Shown one piece after another: positions 9,801-21,800 of a stretch of 64,000 nt of DNA. Position 1 is the first letter of the stretch. The number at the start of each line of letters is the position of its first letter. This stretch comes from Anaspis maculata. Its lineage: Eukaryota > Arthropoda > Insecta > Coleoptera > Scraptiidae. Made by a program: the position numbers and the translations under genes. The DNA is taken from NCBI GenBank assembly GCA_949128115.1, contig OX421965.1:33413681-33477680 (forward strand). Direction: 5' to 3'. The notes below the pieces were generated by a model. That model was given only the letters and a program-made list of their open reading frames with translations, made no database searches and was not told the DNA's origin.

Positions 9801-12800
9801 CAGCTGTTTCGATCAGATCACCTCTCCTCATACGTCACTTTTCGCCCGCGTAGTCCGAAAGTGACATTATTTTCCAACCTGTAGGTATAAGGAATCGATC
9901 CAAGGAATATTTTTTAGGAAGAAATCTTCCAAGTTGATATCAACCAGGTTCATTGGTTTTCTAGATGGAATAACGTATCATAATCATATAATTAAGTGCT
10001 ATACGTATGAAAATATTTAAATGTAACAAGTGCTTACTAGCAATTGCATAATATTGTTTATCTACAAGCGTTAAATAATACCCGTCACTTTTAGCACGTC
10101 GTCATGGGCAACGTGAAAAAATGATGATTCTGCGCATTCCTGTCATATTTTCAATAAATTCTGACATTTACCAAACATTTCAAAGACCATTGTAGATAAA
10201 ATCCTGTACGATACACGCGTTAAAAGTGTATTATTTTGTTCGCGGGGTTGCTCTACTCGCTAATGCTCGTTTCGCAAGCGTCCCCGCTCACAAAATAATA
10301 CCTGTCACTTTTAACACTCGTATCGTAAATAGCTATTACTTTGTCCCCTATAAATAATAAGAACTGCAACGCTCGCATTTCAATTGAGTAGGTGGATAGG
10401 TGTTCCAAACATAGCTAAAGACCTTGCTCAAGGTATAAAAACAAATAAACATAGGATACCTGATCCTTTATCAGCATTTAATTTCTGTTATTAGCCAACG
10501 AACAGCATGACTGCTTATTATTAAACGAATGCATTATTCAACTTTTCTTCTTATTTATGAATTGATTGTGAAGATTACATCAATCGATTGGATCCGGATA
10601 AGGTAAATACATTACTCATCGAGATCGCTATGCCTATTGTTATTGTTGTCTATCATTGCGCTCCGATAATTTTTGATCGAGTTTGAACAATCACAATTAT
10701 TTGCACGCAGGAGAACAAAATTTGCATTTTGCATTAGAACAATTTTCTCAGTCAACAGTTTACCGAGAACTGGCTAAGAGTTGACCGTTCTGATAAAGAT
10801 AATCAAGGAATCAATTTGAATGATTTACATAACAAGTCAATAATAATTATGGAGAATTATGGAGATAGAATGCAATCCAGTCATGTGAACATTGTTTACA
10901 TATTTTTCAATCATACTTACCTAAGCATACACCAATGGCATTATGTCAATGTTTTAAAAAAAGTTTCCGCCTGGTTCGAGTTCGCATAGCAAAAAAAAAG
11001 TTCGGAATTTCACGAGCATACCTTAGTAACAGAAGTCGTGTTGCCCTTGCCCAAATCAATGTCCCCAATTAAACCAGGTCCGAAAGAGCCAAATGAGGGG
11101 ATTGGTTCGGTACCATTGGACTGCGGGAACCTGTTCAGCAACTGCTCCATTTGTTGTCTCATCCTAGTCATCATTCCTGTAACATGAAACGTAGAAAACA
11201 AGTTTTTAATAAGCTATCATTAACATAAAAAAATTTAATGAAACGCAACTCGAACAACAGCTACACATTGGACACATTTTGGAGATTAAGGTAGGTAGAG
11301 GAACACACACATACAAACACTCACAGTTGTCACCACTTTTCGAGTAATTCTGAATGACTAGGTTGCATTTATATAAAGAAAAAAGCATAGTAGGTGTCCA
11401 CCTACTATTTTGCATCTACCTACTTCAATTACTTTTACGGCGAGCAATGAATGAGTTATTAAGAAAATTCCAATTTTAATAATTACCTGATAGGCTCTCA
11501 AAAAGGCCATCGAATGGACTGCTGCTGAGGGACGGGAATCCGCCAATGATGCCCGTATCCACGATCGGTTGTCCTCCGAAATCGGATCCTACTGAGGCCA
11601 ATTCAGTGTCTTTGTCGTTTTCAGTTGATGTAGCTGGAAGGAAAATGCAACGTCAAAAAGGAATTTATCGATTTGATTCGAGAAAAATATGAAATCAGGG
11701 TTTCGAATTAAAGTGTCAATTTGTACTGTAAAACACTCTTGTGAGGTTAGAACTATAGCTTGAAATTCAAAGTACCCTTCGGTATTAAATGTACGGCCAC
11801 ATACTAGACATATGTAAAAATTTGCTGAACATCCTAAAAATTGACGCTGATGGAGTGCAGTTTCAATAAAGTAAGCCGTCTTCAGGGATCTCAAATACCT
11901 GAAATATAGAAACCCCAGAAATTTTGCAATGAAAATTAATAGGCATCATTGAGCATATGCACACCGAGCAGATTATTCCGATCTCGGACTGGATTTCCTT
12001 TTCAATTAAAGCAAATCTGCAATACGTCGATTATGACAAATTATCAATCTAGGAGCCTGTTTTTACTGCAGGATTGATCAAGAATTGTCTGGGCCTAGAT
12101 TAGACTTTTTTGAAAAGTCGTGATATTCGATCATGCACATGCACAATTTCACGGCAGCTCGAAATAATTATTCATATTACAAATTAGATAGGTCCAATTT
12201 TAGGTAACTTTTTAGCAGATATCAAGCTCTACCTAACTTATATGGCTAACGATATTTTTCCCAAGACCCTGGATAGTTCGAGACTCGATTATGTAACCAA
12301 GAGACGTCATATAGGTACCCTCTAGAGAAAGAAGTCCAAGGGAGTTGAAATACAGAATCTTGGCGGCTGGTAACTTGAAATTGAAGCAAAAATTCCACAA
12401 AAAGCACTGAATTTGCCTTATTGAAAACCGATTTGATCATTGATTTGCACAAATTGCAATCGTTGATCATGCGTTGATCTTGGCATAATGAATTTTCGAA
12501 CTTTACTGAACAAGAATAAGTACTCAACTTTGACGCATGACAGGTGGTGACAGAGCTGTTGTGGTCAAAAGTTCTATCACGCAAAAAAAACACCCTATAT
12601 ATACTCAACTTGATCTTGATTCTTGAACTTGGATTACCTCTTCAAATCAGGGTAAAAAATAATTATAAACCACGTCAGCCTTAGCTTATGTTTAAAAATT
12701 ATTATTCAGAGTAACAGAGTCTGCGGTAACCGCAGACCACAAACTAGGAAACAGTTCATTATCGGAGTTATATTTTTACGCCTAAATCAGTAAGTATCAA

Positions 12801-15800
12801 GTAGTATCAAATGGAAATACCTCTGATGAATGGATAACAAGGAATGTTGAAAGACAGGTAAAAGGATCTTCCATCAGAGGCATTTCTTCTGCTCAAGTAA
12901 CCGTTCTCAATATAGTACTAATCTTTGGGCAATAAAAACTTGTGCACTATCCTCTCCACATACCTAAGTCACTTTAGAAACAAATTTCACAGATGACGGC
13001 TAGACTAATTGGGTCACACGATAAAAGCATAGCATTACAGATGATTACCGAGAAATGGAATTATCCCAAGTGTCACAAATTCCCATCTTTAACTAAATTA
13101 CGAAAATTTGTAACTATTCATTACAAGTTGAAAGTTTTAAAAATTTCTCCAAGCGTAATGAATCAAGAAGGTATGTATAGATAGGTAACTACGGTACCTG
13201 CCTGCTCAAACTCAAGGTCTAGGTATACCAATGAGTAAACCACCAGAAATTAGTCATCCACCTAACTAATTGCACATTTTCTACGCTCGTTTCAAGCGAA
13301 TTCGCCATGATGTATAAATATGTAGTAGATAGGTAGGTAGTACCTAGACTCTGGAAGAGAAAATAAGGATGCGACACAGCCGCCTTGCAAGGACGTTTCA
13401 TGTAAACCCATGATATAAACACACTCATCAGACTAAAATACCTACCACCGGAATGTATGATTATAAAAAGTTTTTGATCATAAAAGTTTATTTTTGTATT
13501 ATGGATATGGCAGAGCGATCGTTAAGTTCAATGTCATCATCAAGAGACGCCAATCGGCTTCTTAGAAGTTGAAAGGTTGTGCCATTTTGATTTCTGAATA
13601 AGAAGGAAATTGGTCGGATACCTTATCGTTCATTTAAATTACAAAATGCCGCAATCGCTGTTCCCAAACAAAATGTGTTGACGCAAGGTCAATTAACTGA
13701 CAAAGACCTCCGCCGGTGTCAAAAAAATGTGTAATAAAAAAATTAGGAGTGCAATAATAGAATATTATTCAACGAGCATATAATGAGAGCTATTATTCGC
13801 GCGGGTGTCGTTTAAGACACTTCTTTCTAGATGACACTGACAAGCATAGGTTAGGTAGCACTGTGTTAAACACCAAAAATAAAGTTTCGTGTATATTGTG
13901 TTGTATCAATTGTGGTGGAACTCACTAACATGAAGCCAGAATTGAAGTTGAGGAGTCGGCTTTGCAGAAGCATGGGCAATGTACCTACTAACTATAAGCA
14001 TCAGGTTTTCAAGATGCTCGTTTCCATAAATCTTTATCGTGGATTATGATTCATAATCCACGGGTTGAATTATTTCGGTTGTTAAGCATTCACAAGTATA
14101 ATGCATTATCTTTCCATAATTCAATGGCTGTGGATAAACATTAGGACCATCGCAAGATTATTGCTAGAAGTGGCCTTTATAGGTCAGTTTTGATCGAATG
14201 CGGTGTGTTGTATGGTATGCGGTTTGTTGACCTCCCGTCGGGCGGGACACATTTTGTATGTTTGATGTTACCAACAACGCAATCTGATGAACCGTTGAAA
14301 ATGCATGCTGTATATGTTATAATACTCTCGACGAGGAGGACGACCGACAGTCAGGTTGTGCGAGGCAGAGGGCCGGTTCTTTTACCAACGTACAAATTGG
14401 ATGGATAAATAATAGAAGCAATCACGTTCTGGATCTGATGTTTGTTCTGGCGCGTTTTTGGCCCGTTCTCTGGCCTCAGATCTTCGCTTGGTCATCTCTG
14501 GTTATTTACCAGAGATGAGCAAAGAAAAAAAGAACGGGAATCTTTCGCCTTGGTAATTCGAAGACTGACGATGTTGAATTGAAAGGAAGAAACAAGTTGA
14601 GGTTAAAGACCTACACCTTCCATCGACGTCACTTTTTTCTGTTCATTTCGATTTCATTAATTTGCATTACAGCATAGGTACAAGCGCAATAGCAAATCAC
14701 TTTCATTGTGGGTAGGTAATATCAGCCGCTAGAATGGTCTTGGAGTAGGTACCTAATAATTTTTATAATAGAAAGATATAGGGATTAGAAGTGTGCTTTT
14801 TTTTTCAAGAAGATCTCAATTAGTGATTCAAATTAATTTTCCGGCCACAAGATGGCTGCCAACGGCAGATTGTAGTGACAAATGACAATTACAGTACATT
14901 ACATTACAATACAGTAACGTAGCCCAAATTCCTGACGAATATAAGGTCATTTCTGAAAAATAATCTTAATACTGCCGCAGCTAAAGACAAGTTATAAGAG
15001 TGAAAAAAGTCGTACCTAAGGTGAATTCATGTTGTTGGAATGCAATTGTCAGCTGTCATTACAATCCGTCTTTGGCCGCCATCTTGTGTCGGGAAAATAA
15101 TTTGAATTTGAATAGCACCTGCTACAAATTCAGGCTTGGCCGTGTGCAACTTAGTGAAGATATATGGAGCTATACCTCACTCAATTCCTAGACCGTCAAG
15201 GATCGTGAAAAATTATGGTGGAACATTGACATCTGGTGCAAGCAAATATGATGGGAGGCGCCAATATGGGCTCCATCTGGCAGTAAGAAATTGGCGGTAC
15301 CTCGTTTGTTTTGCAAGAGATGTCAACACTTGAACCTTTATTTTAAACACAAAAGAATTTTCTTCTCATTTCATATCTGAAAACGTTACTTCGGAAAACT
15401 ATCAGAATTATCTTTGTGAGATTATGCTAAATTCCGGCATTTTGAAAGGTTATCTGATATTTTTGAAACTTGGCAGTGTTATAGATCTTGAGGTGCCTTT
15501 CCGAATTTCTACTTTTTCACTTCTAGTGCAAGCGGTACACCAGGATTATTAAAAAAAAGTGGCATTTGATGATACAAGCAAGCCACTTTGCATATTTGTT
15601 GTCTAGACCCATTAGAAAAATTTGACCCGCAGTTCCTAAAAATTCATCCCTTAGAACCAGAGATTTGGGGAGGGGGAGGGAATACTATAAAAAAATACCA
15701 AACTTTTTCATCCAAACCTGCTGAGGCGTGTTTGGTGTCAAAACTATATAACTCAGACCTCCTCGATACAATGACAATGTCAAAACTCTGGTGCGGTCAC

Positions 15801-18800
15801 CGGAAGTCGAGTTAAGTCGTCATTTTTGAAAATTAGAGCTGAAGGTCAAAATTACAAAGTAAGCGTCAATTACCCATATGTTGGGTATCGATTCTTAGGT
15901 TTTCGGGGTCGCTGAAGACGTATAAAATGAAACAAAAACGATTGGGTACACCGTTCGCCCATATGGTTTACCCATGGGCCCAGAAGTCAGGCAAGCGAGA
16001 AAAATCCTACAAATTTTCGAAAATAGAAGTGAAATAATTATGTGAAATAGCTTTAGTCTGTACTTGGTGATGATGCTGTATCAGCTGTCCTATGTGAGAT
16101 TCATGATGTTCACCTGTGAGCTGTCAAAAATCCAAAATGGCGCCCATTTAAAACACTCAGGGGAATAATTTATCGTGATTTTCTTTAAAAAGCTCCTACG
16201 TGTCACTAGCTAAGCACATGTTGTTTATCAGTAAACAACGACTAAGAAAGGTCCTTACACTATTGGTGGTATCTTGCATCGTTTAAAAGTTATCCGCCGC
16301 GAAACTGTTTCGGAACCGTTTTTGCACAATAGATTGAATACTTAAATAGGAGGAAAAACTTTGCATATAGAATTGAAATAACCGACCTAAAGATATTTGC
16401 TTTGTTTCATGTAGTCATGTTTTATGGTTTAGATTGCGTGATCTGTCATTCCTGGAATATGGAGGGTCATAAATCCAAGATGTGCGCCGCTGTAGGGTTA
16501 TTCAGAAAGTTTCATGCTGTGTCCAAAAGCGGAATGGGGGCGGAAAAACTCGAACATGGAAGGTCTACAAACGATAGGTTAATGCATTTGATCCAAAATA
16601 TCGGAAATACAAAAGATCCAAAACGCAAAATATCTAAATTAAGTACAAAAGATTCAAAGTACAAAAATCGACAGTACAAAAGAGCTGAAATTCGAAAGAT
16701 CTATAGTATAATTCGTACAATGTAGAAAATTTCAAAAATATAAATGGTTTTGAGTTTAGGTACTCCCTTTTCTTCAAATCCACCAATGAGAAAAATGCTT
16801 TTTTTGACTCACCAGTTGAGAAGCTGGCTTCTTTTGACTCAAGTTGCCTCCTCTCCAAACCTATCAAAAGGAGTTGGTTTTTGACTCAGATTCCTCTTTT
16901 CCAGACCCACCAGATGAAAATTGCTCAATGATTCAGGTTTCCTTTATCTTTTCAGACCCTCTAGATATGTCTAGACTCTAGAGTCGTCGACTAAGTCTTG
17001 CTTAGTAAGTTTGAACACAAAGAGTAAACTCGAGTCAAAAAGCAGCTTCTTATCTGGTGGACTTAGCACAAATGGAGGAAACTTTGTCAAGAAGCATTTC
17101 CTGATCCAGTGGATCTGAAAAGAAAGAGGAAACTTGTGGCCCTTTCTATTTTCGGTGGTTCGTATATATATTTTGGACCTACTGTATATCAGACATACTA
17201 GATTTACATCTTAGGTACTGTAACCTTTTGTATTTTGAATATTTCGCGTTTTGGATCAAACGCATTAGATATTTTCTTAGATTTTTTGTAATTGGATCTT
17301 TTTTCCGCCACTCTATTTCCTCCTGTTTTCTGCAACAGTGCAACATTATTGAATAAAACGGTGGCAGAGCGAAAGATTTTTTCATTAGTTTTTATCATGT
17401 GGGTGTCATTTTTCAATTAAAATTTCACGTAAGTACATTTTTACTTTAGATAGGTAGAGGTAGGTAGTTGGTATATCTCTCAAATTATTGAAGAAATAAA
17501 AATGTGAGGAACTCTTTAGAAATATATAGATAAGTAGTGTACAGGTGCGGTAGATAATTATTATTTATCGAAATCCAACATTAAAGTTGGTATGAAAATT
17601 TTAAACTTACAGAGGCGGACATCTTGGATTTATGACCCTCCATTCATAGACCAGGAATGACAGATCACGCAATCTAAACTATAAAACATGACTACATATA
17701 ACAAAATAAATATCTCTAGGTCGTAGGTCGGTTATTTCAATTCTACATGCATAGTTTTCCCTACTACTCAAGTATTCAATCTATTGTCCAAAAACGGCTC
17801 AGAAACAGTTTCGCGGTGGATATCTTTTAAACGATGCAAGATACCACCAATAGTGTAAGGGAACTTTATTAGTCGTTGTTCACTGATGAACAACATGTGC
17901 TTAGCTAGTGACACGTAGGAGCTTTCTGAAGAAAATCACGATAAATTATTCCCGTGAGTGTTTTAAATGGGCGCCATTTTGGATTTTTGACAGCTCACAG
18001 GTGAACATCATGAATCTCACATAGGACAGCTGATACAGCATTATCACCAAGTACAGACTAAAGCTATTTCACATGATTATTTCACTTCTATTTTCGAAAA
18101 TTTGTAGGATTTTTCTCGCTTGCCTGACTTCTGGGCCCATGGGTAAACCATATGGGCGAACGGTGTACCCAATCGTTTTTGTTTCATTTTATACGTCTTC
18201 AGCGAAGTGGCTTGCTTGTATCATCAAATGCCACTTTTTTTTGCGTACCGCTAGCACTATTCGTATCTCCGGCGCCGTTTCGACCGCCACGTTGAGAAGA
18301 TGGCGCCAAAAAAAACAGTTTTTTGTCAATATCTTCATATTGAGATATTGTTGAGATTAGGAAATTATCAATTATAATTATCCATAGAAAATCGATCATA
18401 GTGATGGTGGCTGTGCAACTACAGAGTGAACACTAAGGGCGAATCGACTTTGAAAAGGTATAGCCGTAATGAAAACCGTAAGTCGCACATAGATGGTTCA
18501 GATGTCATATTTTATATAATTTAATGGATCTTCATTTTGATATGAACTCTAAAATTTTATGACGAATTGAACAGAAGATTTCCAAAAATGTGTTTTTTTT
18601 GACGCCATCTTTCCAAAATTATGGCCAAAACGGCAAAGATACGAAGTGGAAAAGTGGAGATAGGGAAAGGGCACCTCAAGATTTAATACGCACAGCCAAG
18701 TTGAAAAAAATCGGATAACCTTGAAAAAACGCCGAAATTTAGCATATCTTATAAAGACAATTTTGACAGTTTCACGAAATGACGTTTGAAAATTTAGATA

Positions 18801-21800
18801 AGAAATAAGAGAATTTTTTGTTGGCAGCCCGTGCACGTTATTTATTTTTGAACGGCCCTGTATATGATTTTATATTGGTCTATGGCGCGATGTGACGGAG
18901 AAAAAGTGTCTGCCCTGAGCAGGATTCGAACCTGCGTCTTCCATTTGCCGGATGGGTACTCTAACCACTAAGCTATCAAGGGAGACAACAGTTCCTCCGT
19001 CACATGCCCATATGAGAGCCGCCGCTGGTCAATCGTTTAACTCATCGGCATTATTCGTGGTGATGCGGATTCGGCTATCTGACAGAATTTGTGATAAAAG
19101 AATAGTAGAAATTATTGATTCATTATCGTTGACTACCCAGAATCATGCAGTGTTACAATTCATGCAAACCACTTAAATTGTTAGTTTCGCAGAAATGTAA
19201 GTACCTAGTTTCAATTGTTATAGAAAAATGTGACGTCTGTATGAATTGTTTTTTAATTTTTCAATACCAATGTAGGCATGCGGAGTTGAAATAATCTCAG
19301 AAAAATCTTCCGGATTGTTTTTTTTTTAGATCAAGAGAGAGCGTCCAATAATACAGCGTGTTCAACAATGATTGTCCTTCCAGCCTTTTGAAAATAGCGA
19401 TTGAAACTAGCCTATGCCACTTTAGTGGAATGGAGTATTATACATGAAAAAAATATCCTTTTTTCGATGGAAACAGAAATTATATTGAAAAATAACTTAT
19501 ACCCGTATTTTTTTATTTAGCCAAAAATCGCATCGTTTGGCCGCAATAAATAAACGAAATTCCTATATTCTGCCTATTTCTGACGTCATTTACACAGGCA
19601 GTATAGGCGGTGTTTGCTGTGACGTCAGAACTAGTTGATGTTATTTATTTATTACGCCCAAACGATACGGTTTTTGACTGAATAAAAAAACACGGGTTAA
19701 TTATTCAATGTAGTTTCCATTTCAATCAAATTTTTTTTTTAGTATAATACTCTATTATTTTGAGATCCGTAGTAACAAAATCCATAGACGTCACGTCAAA
19801 CTCACTGATATAAAATGACGGCTGGTCCATTCCCGTTCCGTCAGGTTGCTTGTTCACTATTTACCAGCAGTCACAGCCGTCACTGTTAACCCCAAATTTT
19901 ATATCAGTCAGTTTGACGTGACGCCTATCAATTTTGTTACTACGGATCTCAAAATAACTTCATTGAAGCGGCACAGGCCAGTTGCCACCGCTATTTTCCA
20001 AATAGAAGTTGAACACGCTGTATAAAATTGAAAAAAATTGCACTGAGGACCAAGCGCGAATTCCACGTTGCATGAAAATCGTTCACTTAATAAAAGATTT
20101 CAATATGGCAGCCAATATAACTACGGAACTATGAAATCCAGCTTGAAAATAAAATAGATGGTTTATATATGTATAGTAATCGACTTTTTATTCGTTTTAA
20201 ACTCGACAAGACCATACATATCAGAACCAATTCTGATCGATGCGATCAGAATTTCACACATCCATATTTATACAAGGTGGTCCAGGTTTGAAAATTGAAA
20301 AATTGGCTAATAATAACTGAATAAGGTCGTCTTAAGACATAAAATCTGACCATGAATACGGACCCATGAGATATTATGTGTTGTTGAAAATGATTAAGGT
20401 ATAGTTGACCGATCGTCCTCAAATTCTAAAGGTGGCGAGCCGAAATAGATAGGATTCGATCAGGTCGATGACCGATATGTTTAATGTCTGAAACACATGA
20501 AAGATTCAGCTACCGAGAAAAAGCTACAAAGAAAAAAATTAATTTAGGTAACGAAAAAAGCGAACACAAAGAGCCTCCATTACTCAGTATGACAAGGCTT
20601 AGTGATTAGTGTAGTTAGTCACTTTGGACCATTTTCATGGTACATTACTGCCAATAGTAGCAATGCTCAATTCAAATTTCAAATAATAGCCGGAATAAAA
20701 CGACTCATAATTTTACAACATTAACATTAGTCATGTGCTAGGTATGTCCAAGATGCAAAATGTTATGCAAAACACCACACAAAGCCCAGTTCAACCAACC
20801 AGCATAAAAGCTTGGTCATTAGGCAAGAAGGATTTTTATCTACCTCAACAAAAAATCAAGCAAATTCACGATCAAGAAGACAAACACTTTCGATCACCGG
20901 AAAATTTAGGTTACCTAATCCATTTTATTTCTAGAAATCCAAACAGGATTCACGGATCAAAAGAGGAAGACCTTCAGAATAACAAGCACAGAGAAATATG
21001 TATTTTTTATTATTGTGGAATCTTCTATGACTGACCTAGAATAATTGTTCATAGTTGACAAAAAACGAAAACTGAAGATCCAAGTGAAGATCTTGTTTCA
21101 CAGTTCAGAAAAGGAGAATGTTTCAATTACCAAGCACTTGGTGTGCCATAAGAAGCAAGTGGCACAGGGGTTTAGCTTGAAATGCTCCCCCCTCCCCCCC
21201 TTCACATTTTTTCTTATTCACAAACATTTTTCATCTGTCGGCAACTAATTGTAATACGAAATACTGAATGATACTAATTGAGCTCGAGTTACATAGGACA
21301 TCTGAATTGTACATGATTTTTAAGAAGCCCCAAACTACTTTTGAAGTCCGCAGTACTTCAAAGACGTGATAGTGATGCTGGTACAGAGAGAGCATCATGA
21401 ACTTGACTTTTACGACAAAATCGATACGATTAGCGACCGCGTGCACCGTTAGAGAAGACTAGTTCCTTAACTAGGCAATACCAATAATTCTTCAACATTG
21501 AAAAACTGTCGCCAATAATTTACAAGACTAGACTACATATTAAAACTAGTACGATGATGCAGAACATACAAGTAGATAGGTACCTACTCAGTGGAAACTT
21601 CTAGAAAAAAATTTGTTCACGCAGTAACTGCTTTTCACATTCGATAAGCCTTGAACGGCCATAATATCTTATAACTTGTGTTTATTGCAATGGATGTCAA
21701 GCGCGATAACTATTGTAATTGCGATTTTATCGCCCATTAAAAAAACCCATTGACTGTACCTGGACCTCTACCATGTTTACGTACAAGTACCAGCAGCGTG

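Noticed and set aside
18900..18990. tRNA gene on the minus strand
   Set aside because: A- and B-boxes are present but the acceptor stem does not pair and the same unit recurs at 50.8 kb as a bounded mobile element.
20735..21034. 99-codon Lys/Gln-rich plus-strand frame as a gene
   Set aside because: No motif, intronic position and no splice or promoter signal; considered chance.
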